This document shows positions 1 through 7,911 of a DNA stretch of 64,000 nucleotides, one piece after another. Made by a program: the position numbers and the translations under genes. The number at the start of each line of letters is the position of its first letter. Positions within the stretch are counted from its first letter, which is position 1. The notes under the pieces are model-generated. The model did not search any database, was not told the DNA's origin, and saw only the letters and a program-made list of their open reading frames with translations. Where the stretch lies: contig JAEWVR010000026.1 of the NCBI GenBank assembly GCA_023459055.1, positions 1 through 64,000 on the forward strand, written 5' to 3'. Source of the stretch: Fibrobacterota bacterium (GTDB taxonomy: Bacteria > Fibrobacterota > Chitinivibrionia > Chitinivibrionales > Chitinispirillaceae).

Positions 1-117
1 ATCAATAATTTTGTTTTCCCATACTTGATCGGTTGAAAGTCCACTGATTGTATTTAACATTTCAATTCTAACTGGTGGTACGCCCATTCGGATTATACTT
101 CCAAGATCGCTTAAACT
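1..117 (-). pseudogene. Nucleotidyltransferase fragment (AbiEii/DUF6036-like), 5' end lost
   Basis: On the minus strand an open frame enters from the left edge of the window and reads LGSIIRMGVPPVRIEMLN followed by TISGLSTDQVWENKI. The GVPPxRIxxLxxISG...WEN pattern is typical of the middle of small MNT-fold nucleotidyltransferases of the AbiEii/DUF6036 type. Upstream of this (beyond about 110) the frame runs into a Ctccgcg-type dispersed repeat, so the normal N-terminal GS...DxD region is not present here. I infer a 5'-truncated or repeat-interrupted gene whose 3' part lies outside the window. It matches the accessory character of the neighbourhood. Family assignment rests on a short motif only. 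Confidence 0.4.
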
Positions 118-147
118 CCGCGATCTCTGCGCCTCCGCGTGAAACCT
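113..147. repeat. Ctccgcg-type dispersed GC-rich repeat
   Basis: Short GC-rich segment of the form CTCCGCG...CTCTGCGCCTCCGCGTGAA in otherwise AT-rich DNA. Related sequence occurs as an inverted pair at 8265-8400. It truncates the reading frame of the nucleotidyltransferase fragment at the left edge. Confidence 0.6.
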
Positions 148-155
148 TTTTGTAA

Positions 156-262
156 AAACAAAAGTGCCATACCCGAAGGCACAGCACTCTGTTTTTCACA
201 CTCCAAACCTTCATAATTTGATTTGGGTGTTCTGCGGAAGGCGTCGGTCGTTTCATTTTGAG
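156..262. repeat. Dispersed repeat R1, copy A
   Basis: About 107 bp containing GTGCCATACCCGAAGG, CTCTGTTTTTCACACTCC and GGCGTCGGTCGTTTCAT. It recurs as copy C at 7119-7217 over its whole length and as a partial copy B at 3474-3537. All copies lie between genes of the left accessory island. No coding function is evident. Confidence 0.75.
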
Positions 263-335
263 CAGATTCAGCGGGGAGCTGATCGGGTTGCTCATTCGAG
301 GTTACGATATTAAGATAACTTGTTATTTTTATGAG

Positions 336-381
336 CGATGTGATGGCGATCACATTTTTAAAGAAATTTTAAAAAAGTTAA
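336..381. repeat. Imperfect direct repeat, left copy
   Basis: Begins CGATGTGATG and ends AAAGAAATTTTAAAAAAG plus TTAA. The partner at 1782-1827 differs at a handful of positions. The pair brackets the ATPase gene; the right copy starts 5 bp after the end of the segment shared with the remnant at 7302-7519. Confidence 0.6.
339..354. promoter_or_regulatory. CRP/FNR-family-like palindrome
   Basis: The 16-bp site matches TGTGA-N6-TCACA perfectly, the consensus bound by CRP of Gammaproteobacteria and its relatives. It sits inside the 336-381 repeat and about 260 bp upstream of the ATPase start; the right-hand repeat copy has a decayed version (TGTGA-N6-TCATA at 1785-1800). Whether this organism has a CRP-family regulator with this specificity cannot be seen here. 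Confidence 0.35.
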
Positions 382-573
382 GTACAAGTGGGATGTTACT
401 TATCAATCCGTAGCCTGAAATCCCTGATAAACCTGGTTCGAGGAGTCGCTGTCTAATTTTCATCAAATATTGCTGATGGATAACAGGCGAGATAATTTTC
501 ATATCAATGATGAGTAGTTGTAATGGAGTCGAACGAGGTATCTATTTCTAAATGATCACTGAATTCCATACAA

Positions 574-594
574 ATTAGATATTGAATATCTAAT
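574..594. promoter_or_regulatory. Perfect 21-bp palindrome upstream of DUF4143 ATPase
   Basis: Arms ATTAGATATT (574-583) and AATATCTAAT (585-594) are exact reverse complements around one G. Symmetry continues imperfectly to 567-601. It ends 22 bp before the ATPase ATG at 617 and is conserved with one mismatch in front of the remnant copy (7309-7329). It could be an operator, a 5'-UTR hairpin, or the end of a mobile unit. Confidence 0.65.
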
Positions 595-616
595 CTGCAT
601 GAAGTATAATTAAAAA

Positions 617-1780
617 ATGATCAAGAGGGAATTAGCATCAAAACTTGCTGAGCTTGCAACGAAAATGCCGGTTGTATCACTAACCGGACCGCGTCAATCA
701 GGAAAATCTACTCTTGCAAGGTCTGTATTTCCACACTATAAATATGTAAATCTTGAAGATTTAGAGTTTCGGGAATTTGCCCGATCAGATCCAAAGGCTT
801 TTCTTGAAGAGTTTTCATTTCCATTAATTATTGATGAGGCTCAATATGTACCTGCACTATTTTCCTATATCCAGGTAATCTGTGACCGTGAAAACAAGGA
901 AGGAATGTATGTTTTAACTGGATCTCAGGATTTTCTTCTTTCAAAATCAATTTCTCAGAGTCTTGCTGGCCGGGTGGCAACGCTTCATTTACTTCCATTT
1001 TCGATTAGTGAATTGGAAAATACTGAATTTTGTGAAGTAAAATGGGAGAACTATATATTTAAAGGCTTTTATCCAAGAATATATGATAAAAATTTGGACT
1101 GTACAAAGTGGTATGCAGATTATATCAGAACATACATTGAAAAAGACGCCAGAGATATAGTAAATATTGGGGAATTAAGAACGTTTCAACAATTTGTTTC
1201 CCTTTGTGCAGGGAGAATCGGACAACTTGTCAATTTATCTTCGTTGGGTAACGAACTTGGAATCAGTTATCAAACTGTTAAAAGATGGCTAAATGTTTTA
1301 GAGGTCACAAACATTGTTATATTGCTTAGGCCTTACCATGCAAATTTCAATAAAAGGATTGTAAAAACCCCGAAATTGTATTTCAATGATCCCGGTATTG
1401 TGTCATATCTACTTGGAATAAGGAAAATTGAAGATGTGTTCAATCATTTCTGCAGAGGTGCTCTTTTTGAAAATATGATCATTGTTGAAACTTTTAAATC
1501 ATACTACAATAGAGGGCTTGAACCACCGGTTTTCTTCTGGCGTGACAACAGCGGACTTGAAGTTGATATGGTTATCGATGATGCTGGAGTCGGTTATCCG
1601 ATTGAGATAAAATCCGGCAAAACATTTAATAGTGATTTTACAAAAAGCATAATTAAATTTAATGAAATATCAAAACCAGATCATAATTCAGGAGCCATTG
1701 TTTATGGCGGTGAAATGAAGCAGAAAAGAGATACCATAAAGGTTTATACATGGAACACGTGGCCAGGTGAATCTACATAA
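617..1780 (+). CDS. AAA+ ATPase with DUF4143 C-terminal domain
   Basis: 387 residues. Walker A GPRQSGKS lies at residues 24-31, Walker B LIIDEAQ at 70-76 and a sensor-1-like TGSQ at 101-104, giving an AAA_14-type P-loop core. A winged-helix-like middle follows, then a C-terminal region with LEVDMVI...PIEIKSG, the D...ExK pattern of a PD-(D/E)XK nuclease-like fold typical of DUF4143. The cellular role of this abundant family is not established; copies are common in genomic islands. The start fits the family N-terminus. The gene is preceded by the 574-594 palindrome, and an internally deleted relative lies at 7302-7519. No operon partner is visible. Confidence 0.9.
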   Translation: MIKRELASKLAELATKMPVVSLTGPRQSGKSTLARSVFPHYKYVNLEDLEFREFARSDPKAFLEEFSFPLIIDEAQYVPALFSYIQVICDRENKEGMYVLTGSQDFLLSKSISQSLAGRVATLHLLPFSISELENTEFCEVKWENYIFKGFYPRIYDKNLDCTKWYADYIRTYIEKDARDIVNIGELRTFQQFVSLCAGRIGQLVNLSSLGNELGISYQTVKRWLNVLEVTNIVILLRPYHANFNKRIVKTPKLYFNDPGIVSYLLGIRKIEDVFNHFCRGALFENMIIVETFKSYYNRGLEPPVFFWRDNSGLEVDMVIDDAGVGYPIEIKSGKTFNSDFTKSIIKFNEISKPDHNSGAIVYGGEMKQKRDTIKVYTWNTWPGEST

Positions 1781-1781
1781 T

Positions 1782-1827
1782 CGATGTGATGACGGTCATA
1801 TTTTGAAAGAAATTTTAAAAAAGTTAA
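1782..1827. repeat. Imperfect direct repeat, right copy
   Basis: Partner of 336-381. It begins one base after the ATPase stop codon. The rest of the 1781-1943 gap carries a CACTTTACACT-type low-complexity tract near 1924-1952 but no gene. Confidence 0.55.
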
Positions 1828-1943
1828 AAAGTTACATGTTGTGAGTATTTGTTAATCTACTGGAAACATTGCGGATTGTTATTCATAAACAGTTAGTGCC
1901 AGAATAAGTAAATAGTGAGTTTTTTCACTCCCCACTTTACACT

Positions 1944-3278
1944 TTACACTAACGCACTAAGTTTACCAGCAAGATAAAGTGGCAGATGAACAGGTTCTGT
2001 CAGATCTGAATTTTGAACATTTTTTCCACTAAGAATTATACTTTGTAACGGATTGAACTTTTCCCTATAAACTTTGAGACTTTTTGAGCGGGTGTTAAAT
2101 CCTGATTTCACTTCTACCGGAATTATTCCGGACTGTCCATAGATTAGAAATTCTACTTCGGATTGTCGTCCTTCCCAACAGTAAAACTCCGCAATACCTG
2201 AAGCTTTTAGTTGTTGGGCAACAAAATTTTCAGCAAGATATCCTTTGAATGTTCCAAAATCCATTTTCAGCAAATCTGCTGGTGCAATTTCGCTCATTGC
2301 AGAAAGTAAACCAGTATCAAACATATATAGCTTAAACCTGGTTTCTGATTTATATGCACTTAGAGGAATCTCTGGTTTTTCAATAATTGACGAACGTTGA
2401 ACCAGTCCGGCTTTTTCAAGCCAATCTAATGGCCCAGCCAGTTTTTCGTATCCTCTTAAACCAGGAAGCGCATCTTTAAATTTGAATTTTACAGCATTCT
2501 CACTGTTGGTGTGCGCAAGCTGTTGAGGAACGTTTTTCCAAAGGCGTTCTATATTTAAAGATTTCATCCTACCGGCATTTTTGGCAATATCGGCAGTGTA
2601 AGAACTTACTAATTCTTTTTGCAATGTTCTTATTGTGGTGGTAGTTTCAATATCAAGTTTACCAAACTGTACATAGGCCTTAACAACAGCTGGCATCCCC
2701 CCTGTTAACATATATGTTTTCCATAGTTCCCAAAGTCGAATATGTGCAGATTCAGGTAATTGTACAGGGCACGTAATATCAATACTGTTATAGAGTGATA
2801 AAAGATTCGGTTCTTGAATGGCTTCTAAAAATTCACCAAAATCAAGTGGGTACATTTCGATGAATGAAACTTTACCAACAGGGAATGATGATTCCCCATG
2901 AAAAACGCCAAGAAGAGATCCCGCTGCACAAATTGCCTGGTTATTCATTTCCTCGTTGAAGTATTTAAGGGATGTGATTGCCTTAGGGCATTGCTGAATT
3001 TCATCAAAAATAATCAGATCAGTATCAATTTTAATTGGAGCATTTAAGTAAAAAGTAAGCTCATTAATAATTCTTTGAGGATTTAAATCTTTTTCAAAAA
3101 TTGTTCTGAGTTGCGAACTGTTCTCAAAATTACAGTAATGGTACTGTTGAAAGTGAGTTTTTCCGAATTCTTCCAATATCCATGTTTTGCCAACCTGACG
3201 TGCACCTTTGATAATCAATGGTTTACGGTTGGTAGAATTTTTCCATTTAACTAAATCGTTAATAATTTTGCGTTTCAT
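1944..3278 (-). CDS. AAA+ ATPase with DUF4143 C-terminal domain
   Basis: 444 residues, a divergent second member of the AAA_14/DUF4143 family. Walker A GARQVGKT is at residues 25-32 and Walker B DLIIFDEIQ near 88-96; MFDTGLLSAM marks the DUF4143 region and EVEFLI...PVEVKSG the C-terminal nuclease-like motif. It is little related in sequence to the 617 gene, so it is a different lineage rather than a recent duplicate. The ATG at 3278 matches the family start. Two strong inverted repeats lie immediately upstream (3308-3331 and 3342-3382). It converges with the 617-1780 gene. Biological role unknown. Confidence 0.9.
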   Translation of the reverse strand: MKRKIINDLVKWKNSTNRKPLIIKGARQVGKTWILEEFGKTHFQQYHYCNFENSSQLRTIFEKDLNPQRIINELTFYLNAPIKIDTDLIIFDEIQQCPKAITSLKYFNEEMNNQAICAAGSLLGVFHGESSFPVGKVSFIEMYPLDFGEFLEAIQEPNLLSLYNSIDITCPVQLPESAHIRLWELWKTYMLTGGMPAVVKAYVQFGKLDIETTTTIRTLQKELVSSYTADIAKNAGRMKSLNIERLWKNVPQQLAHTNSENAVKFKFKDALPGLRGYEKLAGPLDWLEKAGLVQRSSIIEKPEIPLSAYKSETRFKLYMFDTGLLSAMSEIAPADLLKMDFGTFKGYLAENFVAQQLKASGIAEFYCWEGRQSEVEFLIYGQSGIIPVEVKSGFNTRSKSLKVYREKFNPLQSIILSGKNVQNSDLTEPVHLPLYLAGKLSALV

Positions 3279-3307
3279 GGAGATAATATACTAATCAAAG
3301 AAACATT

Positions 3308-3331
3308 TTACAATATAAAAATATATTGTAA
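3308..3331. promoter_or_regulatory. Inverted repeat 29 bp upstream of ATPase (minus strand)
   Basis: Perfect 10-bp arms TTACAATATA and TATATTGTAA separated by AAAA, directly in front of the minus-strand ATPase start at 3278. Same layout as the palindromes before the other DUF4143 loci, with unrelated arm sequence. Confidence 0.6.
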
Positions 3332-3341
3332 GGGTACTTTG

Positions 3342-3382
3342 TGCATGTAAAAAGTACCTATTACAGGTATTTTTTACATGCA
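3342..3382. promoter_or_regulatory. Second, longer inverted repeat upstream of the ATPase
   Basis: 18-bp arms (3342-3359 and 3365-3382) with one mismatch and a 5-bp loop, containing GCATGTAAAAA and TTTTTTACATGC. It could act as the terminator or operator of the intergenic region, but its position beside 3308-3331 suggests the two belong together. Confidence 0.6.
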
Positions 3383-3473
3383 AGTATACTTGTTTTTAAT
3401 AGTGCTACTTAATTAATTCATTACACTACTGAGACTTCACTGGAGCTTGGTGATGTGCTCTGATGTATTCAAG

Positions 3474-3537
3474 TAAAAACAAATGTGTCATACCCGAAAG
3501 TAGAGTAAGCACTCTGTTTTTAACACTCCAAACCTAA
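3474..3537. repeat. Dispersed repeat R1, copy B (partial)
   Basis: Shares TCATACCCGAAAG, CACTCTGTTTTTAACACTCC and AAACCT with copies A and C but stops at the 3' end of the neighbouring minus-strand gene, overlapping its last codons. Confidence 0.6.
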
Positions 3538-6419
3538 ATACTCTCTTTCAATTCCTTTGCAATAAACGAATTTTCCAGCCGCATGATACTCTCTTCAGCG
3601 TTTCCGAAACTTAACAAATTAATACTTCCATACCATACTACTCTATTATCAATAATAGCGAATTTTTGGTGTATGTTTGATTTGAATAGCGTTCTTACTC
3701 CTGCCATCTTTAAGAACGATATGGTGTCATTAACTGCAGGATGCTCAGTATCTTTAAAATCAGTAATGGGTCTGGTAATGATGGTCATGTTGACATTTTG
3801 GTGTAAATTGTTTTTCCAGTAATCAACTACTTGCAAAACTCGATTTTTCCGTACAAATGGGCTAATAATCATAATGTCTGAGACTGCATTAATAATATCA
3901 TTTCTGTATACCGGAAGAAAACTGTTTTTGTCAAATATGTAATCCGGTGCTGTATCCTCATTGATGGAGCCTTTAACCTTATATCCAATCGATGCATACC
4001 CATTAAGTCGTTTCTGGTACATTCGTTCAAGCATTTTAACATGAATATCAATATAGTCAAAGATACGAACCTCTTTTTTTGTATCATATAATCTGTGAAG
4101 CCGACCGGCGTATTGTTGTAATGTACCTTTCCAGGAGATCGGCATTGTAAGGAACAATGTATCCAGCCGTGGTTCATCAAAACCTTCACCGATAAATTTC
4201 CCTGTGGCAATAATAGTGAGCAGCTTATTAGAAGAAGTTTCAGAAATTGTTTTCAAGAGTGTCCTTGTTTCAGAAATACTTTTACCACCTGTCAATGTTA
4301 TGACATCGGGAATTGCAGTCTTGATTTTTGAAAACAGCAGATCAACATGTGCTTTTCTTTCTGTCAAAACAAGACAGTTTCTTCCTTCGCTATGACATTT
4401 GATTATATCGGAAAGAATCATTTGATTCCGAAATTCACTGCTAAGCACTTCTGTATACAAGGTGGTGATATTAAGGTCATCACTTGATTTGTCATCCGGA
4501 ATTTTTAATGAGGTAAATCTCGGTATAACAAAGTGAGAAAATGGTCTTTTGTCAGCTTGCTTTTTTGGATTATCTTTATATTGAATAGAGCCACATTGCA
4601 TAAAAATAATGGGGTGATGTCCATCTTTGCGTGTTGGGGTAGCAGTGAGTCCATAAACATATTTTGATGTGGCAGCTTTAAGAACGGTTTCAAAAGAGAA
4701 TGCAGATACATGATGACATTCGTCAACAATAATCATTCCATATTGTTTAATACATTCCATTACCTCACCGGATTTATTTAGAGATTGAATCAGTGCAATG
4801 TCAATAATTCCATTAGCGGTGTTTTTACCAGCACCAATCTGACCTATTGTTTTTGATTCCTTTCTTCTACCTCTGATTTTTAATCCAGTATCTGGGATAC
4901 ATTGAGGCGATGTTCTGATAGTCAAAAATTCATGTAGTCGTTTCTCCCATTGTGAGAGCAAACTGATTTTGTCAACAAGAATAAGTGTGTTTACTTTTCT
5001 TTCTGCAATAAGATTAATTGCAACGACTGTTTTTCCAAAAGCGGTAGTTCCACAAAGTATACCAGTATCATTTTCCAATAATTGACATAATGCATTTGTC
5101 TGCTCTTCTTTTAGTACACCGGTAAATGATACGTCAAGAGTTGTTCCTTTCTGAGTGTAGTCGATAAATTCAGAAGCCATCTTTAAACTACTAAGCAATG
5201 CTGATAGATCCTCCCTGCATCCTCTGGGTAAACAAATGTAATCATCAGTTTCATCAGCGCAGGAAATAATTCTTGGTTTGTTGTAGGTCGATAGACGCAT
5301 CGCCTGAGCTTTGAAAAACTCCGGATTTTTAAACGCTGCCAAACGTTTCAGGTGATTTAAACCTCGTTGGGAAATTCCGGACTTGGGAATGAATAGCATG
5401 TTTGAGATGATAATAGAGATTTGTTTGGGAAGGTCGTCACATGTCAAGGTTTGTGGTTTTTTGCGTTCCCATGGTTTTTGTGCTTCATCTGCATCGTATT
5501 TCAAAATTCCGAGTTCATTGCCTGAGGAAAGCTGTTTTGTTAAAGATTCGATAGTAATTAATGAGAGTTTGGTTATGCTGCATAGAAATGCCCACTGATC
5601 AGAAAAATGAATAAAATGTTCATCAATAAATTCCGAATTGTGCTGTTGGCGTGCCTGCTTTTGTAAGGGTAACGCAATCAGATTTCCAAAGCCACCTTTT
5701 GGCATCGTATCCTGATTGGGAAATAACCGGTCGTATGATTTAAACGAAAGGTCATGTCGTTTATTCATTGTATACGTTAGCAGTGCAGTGCCAAATTTTC
5801 TTGCAGTTACAGATAAAATTTTTTCTTCAAAGAAAAACCAGACATGTGCACCATTTCCTGATCGGGATCTTTCTACTGCAACAGGAATTTCAAAATAGTT
5901 ACATACCTCCCGAATCGCTGATATATCCTTTGTCCAGTTTTCACCATCAAAATCAATTGCAAGTAACTGACATGTTTCATCTTGCATTAATGGATAAATA
6001 CCGGCAATTATTTTGCCTGAAAGATGATCTGAAATGACACTATTGTCAAATGTATGGTATAGTTTATTATTACAACGTGAACACGTTACATTGGGCTTTT
6101 GACAAATACCTCTTTTCCATTCATTCTGACACGCAGGAGTATATCCAGACTTTCCTTGTTTATTTTGCCATCTGGTCGCAAATACATCAGTCCGACCAAT
6201 GAAAAGTGATGAAAATAGTGCTACCTTTTTCTCTGGAGCACTTTTATAATCAATTAAAGTGGTAGTGATTTCAGGCAATATCAACATGGGTGAAGGATTA
6301 TTCTGCGTTTCGTACACACTGAGTTGTGCTTTCAGTGCCGCATTTTCAGCCTCTAAAAGCTTGTATTCAATGAGTATTTTCTGATACTTGGCAGATAGTT
6401 CATCATACCCGGTTGACAT
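3534..6419 (-). CDS. TOTE-type AEP primase, SF2 helicase and PLD-like nuclease fusion
   Basis: 961 residues. Order: a short coiled coil (about 5-38); a four-Cys zinc motif (C97, C106, C113, C116); an archaeo-eukaryotic primase domain with AIDFDG (D156, D158), SGNGAHVWFF (187-196) and GFGNLIALPLQ (243-253); an SF2 helicase with Walker A GTTAFGKT (457-464), DECHH, LTATPTRKDG and a C-terminal RecA domain ending in AGRLHRL; and a C-terminal phospholipase-D-like motif HQKFAIIDNR...YGSINLL. Primase plus DEAD/DEAH helicase plus nuclease is the architecture of the TOTE conflict systems predicted from comparative genomics. It lies between an ATPase and a mazEF module. All key residues appear intact, so I expect an active protein; anti-phage or plasmid function is inferred. 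Confidence 0.88.
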   Translation of the reverse strand: MSTGYDELSAKYQKILIEYKLLEAENAALKAQLSVYETQNNPSPMLILPEITTTLIDYKSAPEKKVALFSSLFIGRTDVFATRWQNKQGKSGYTPACQNEWKRGICQKPNVTCSRCNNKLYHTFDNSVISDHLSGKIIAGIYPLMQDETCQLLAIDFDGENWTKDISAIREVCNYFEIPVAVERSRSGNGAHVWFFFEEKILSVTARKFGTALLTYTMNKRHDLSFKSYDRLFPNQDTMPKGGFGNLIALPLQKQARQQHNSEFIDEHFIHFSDQWAFLCSITKLSLITIESLTKQLSSGNELGILKYDADEAQKPWERKKPQTLTCDDLPKQISIIISNMLFIPKSGISQRGLNHLKRLAAFKNPEFFKAQAMRLSTYNKPRIISCADETDDYICLPRGCREDLSALLSSLKMASEFIDYTQKGTTLDVSFTGVLKEEQTNALCQLLENDTGILCGTTAFGKTVVAINLIAERKVNTLILVDKISLLSQWEKRLHEFLTIRTSPQCIPDTGLKIRGRRKESKTIGQIGAGKNTANGIIDIALIQSLNKSGEVMECIKQYGMIIVDECHHVSAFSFETVLKAATSKYVYGLTATPTRKDGHHPIIFMQCGSIQYKDNPKKQADKRPFSHFVIPRFTSLKIPDDKSSDDLNITTLYTEVLSSEFRNQMILSDIIKCHSEGRNCLVLTERKAHVDLLFSKIKTAIPDVITLTGGKSISETRTLLKTISETSSNKLLTIIATGKFIGEGFDEPRLDTLFLTMPISWKGTLQQYAGRLHRLYDTKKEVRIFDYIDIHVKMLERMYQKRLNGYASIGYKVKGSINEDTAPDYIFDKNSFLPVYRNDIINAVSDIMIISPFVRKNRVLQVVDYWKNNLHQNVNMTIITRPITDFKDTEHPAVNDTISFLKMAGVRTLFKSNIHQKFAIIDNRVVWYGSINLLSFGNAEESIMRLENSFIAKELKESI

Positions 6420-6483
6420 TGTTGGTTCCGATAAAGGTGGTTATTTACTGCTGGCGGTTATTAACACTATCCACTATTAATGG

Positions 6484-6801
6484 CTAATCAACTAACATTT
6501 CCTGAATAATCCGTTTGACATTAACGATTTCATCTTGAGAAATAACCCCGAGATGTTTTACTAAACGCTGTTTATCAACAGTTCTTATTTGATCCAGTAT
6601 TGCAAAACCATCTTTACCGCTGAAATGAAGAGCAACGCGAGTGGGGTAAGGATGTGATTTGGTAGTCATTGGGGCAATTATAATTGTTGCAAGATATTTA
6701 TTCATGACGTCGGGGGAAATAACCAGGCATGGACGTGTTTTCTTTACTTCACAACCAATAGTAGGGTCAAGTGATACCAGCCAAACCTCATATTGGTTCA
6801 T
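6484..6801 (-). CDS. mazF: MazF/PemK-type endoribonuclease toxin
   Basis: 105 residues from the ATG at 6801. The sequence MNQYEVWLVSLDPTIGCEVK, followed by KTRPCLVISPD and APMTTKSHPYPTRV, is the PemK/MazF beta-barrel fold, whose members cleave mRNA or tRNA at short motifs. The start at 6801 is preferred over an upstream ATG at 6813 because it gives the classic TAATG overlap with the antitoxin stop and matches the family N-terminus. Forms a type II toxin-antitoxin pair with the gene immediately upstream and is presumably translationally coupled to it. Confidence 0.9.
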   Translation of the reverse strand: MNQYEVWLVSLDPTIGCEVKKTRPCLVISPDVMNKYLATIIIAPMTTKSHPYPTRVALHFSGKDGFAILDQIRTVDKQRLVKHLGVISQDEIVNVKRIIQEMLVD

Positions 6802-7046
6802 TACCACTCCCATTGTTCAGGGGTCGAATCAATAGATTCCGGAAGTGCAAGTGTATCTTCACCACGTTCATGCATAAGTTTCATCTGTTCTGCCCATCCG
6901 TCCCGGGGAGTTCTAACAGCATGTAATGTAATAGTATTATCCGATAATTCGACCTCTACTTTATCGGTTATGTGATACTGATCTAAAATCGTTTTTGGTA
7001 AACGAATTCCGCGAGAGTTACCAATGGCTATAACAGAAAGAATCAT
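6801..7046 (-). CDS. mazE: MazE-like AbrB-domain antitoxin
   Basis: 81 residues. The N-terminal half (IGNSRGIRLPKTILDQYHI...VEVELSDNTITL) is a swapped-hairpin AbrB/MazE DNA-binding domain, which usually autorepresses the operon. The acidic, Trp-containing tail (PESIDSTPEQWEW) is where MazE proteins wrap the toxin. The stop overlaps the toxin start by one base. The upstream region (7047-7118) has a GTAATTATAATGTAATTAC palindrome at about 7061-7079 that could be the autoregulatory operator. Confidence 0.9.
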   Translation of the reverse strand: MILSVIAIGNSRGIRLPKTILDQYHITDKVEVELSDNTITLHAVRTPRDGWAEQMKLMHERGEDTLALPESIDSTPEQWEW

Positions 7047-7060
7047 AATGCCCTCCTTTA

Positions 7061-7079
7061 TGTAATTATAATGTAATTA
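7061..7079. promoter_or_regulatory. Candidate mazEF operator palindrome
   Basis: GTAATTATAATGTAATTAC, with GTAATTA and TAATTAC arms, lies 14-32 bp upstream of the mazE start, where MazE-family autoregulation normally acts. Assigned from position and symmetry only. Confidence 0.4.
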
Positions 7080-7118
7080 CACAAGTTGTGCAAACTTTTT
7101 TTTCGAATTATAAATTAA

Positions 7119-7217
7119 ACAAAAGTGCCATGCCCGAAGACACCACAATCTGTTTTTCACACTCCAAACCCACATAATAAGATCCGGGTGTTACGCGGAA
7201 GGCATCGGTCGTTTCAT
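7119..7217. repeat. Dispersed repeat R1, copy C
   Basis: Matches copy A (156-262) nearly end to end, including AAAAGTGCCATGCCCGAAG, CTGTTTTTCACACTCC and GGCATCGGTCGTTTCAT. It lies between mazE and the ATPase remnant. A TACATGTCACGCGTCACTT low-complexity tract follows at 7268-7286. Confidence 0.75.
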
Positions 7218-7301
7218 GTTGAGAATGTTCGAAGCCCGAGGGGCTTCTTAAAAGTTTGTCATTTGTTACATGTCACGCGTCACTTCAGTTACTACTCCTA
7301 C

Positions 7302-7519
7302 CATACAAATTAGACATTGAATATCTAATCTGTATGAAGTATATCAAAAGAATTATTAGAGAGAATTAGTATCTAAACTTGCTCAAATTGCAGCGAAAAT
7401 GCCGGTTGTATCACTAACCAGATCATAATTCAGGTGCCATTGTTTATGGCGGTGAAATGAAACAGAAAAGAGATACCATAAAGATATATACATGGAACAC
7501 ATGGCCAGGTGAATCTACA
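7302..7519 (+). pseudogene. Internally deleted DUF4143 ATPase remnant with its palindrome
   Basis: Homologous to 566-1777: the upstream palindrome (7309-7329), about the first 25 codons (ending GTTGTATCACTAACC) and then directly the last 35 codons (from AGATCATAATTCAGG to GGCCAGGTGAATCTACA). About 990 bp corresponding to 686-1677 is absent; the join lies in the shared tetramer AACC, indicating a short-homology deletion. Similarity starts at CCATACAAATTAG and stops at the end of the frame, so the duplicated unit was palindrome plus gene. The start codon context has also decayed (ATTAGAGAG instead of ATGATCAAG). Its last bases supply the stop codon of the convergent doc gene. Confidence 0.85.
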
Positions 7520-7907
7520 GTTTAATAGTCCATTTTCGAATAAATACAACAACATCTGCTTTGTCCAGGTCTCCTTTTGCCACTGAGATAACATAATCGG
7601 CGAATTTCTCCTGTGGAGCAGTAAAATCATAACCATTCAGGGCAAGGAAAACAAGGGCAGCTACTGCACCAACTCGTTTGTTTCCATCAATAAACGGATG
7701 GTTTTTGACTAAGTGAAAGAGGTAGGCAGCTGCCATTTCATATATAGTTGTGTGAAGGTATTCACCTCCAGATGTGATTGCTGGCATACCCAGTGCAGAC
7801 TTTAGCAGTTCAAGATCTCTAATACCGGGTGAACCACCATATCGAAGTACCTGATCCTGATGGATTTCAAGTATCTCTGAAAGGCTCAAAAAGGTAATTT
7901 CTGTCAT
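7515..7907 (-). CDS. doc: Doc/Fic-type death-on-curing toxin
   Basis: 130 residues. HPFIDGNKR at residues 70-78 is the Fic/Doc active-site loop; Doc enzymes phosphorylate elongation factor Tu, whereas classical Fic proteins AMPylate. IREL-like LELLKSALG and the length fit the death-on-curing family. The last codons and the TAG stop come from the abutting ATPase remnant, so the native C-terminus may have been replaced by a few residues. It lies 4 bp after its antitoxin gene, with which it forms a type II module. Confidence 0.88.
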   Translation of the reverse strand: MTEITFLSLSEILEIHQDQVLRYGGSPGIRDLELLKSALGMPAITSGGEYLHTTIYEMAAAYLFHLVKNHPFIDGNKRVGAVAALVFLALNGYDFTAPQEKFADYVISVAKGDLDKADVVVFIRKWTIKL

Positions 7908-7911
7908 CGAC

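Larger units (their letters stand above)
263..566. other. Intergenic, CRP-like palindrome and flanking direct repeat
   Basis: No credible gene. It contains TGTGA-N6-TCACA at 339-354 and the left copy (336-381) of a roughly 46-bp imperfect direct repeat whose right copy is at 1782-1827, bracketing the ATPase at 617-1780. Confidence 0.5.

Noticed and set aside
111..353. Open frames on the minus strand in the left repeats
   Set aside because: They translate dispersed repeat R1 and the Ctccgcg repeat and contain no recognisable protein features.
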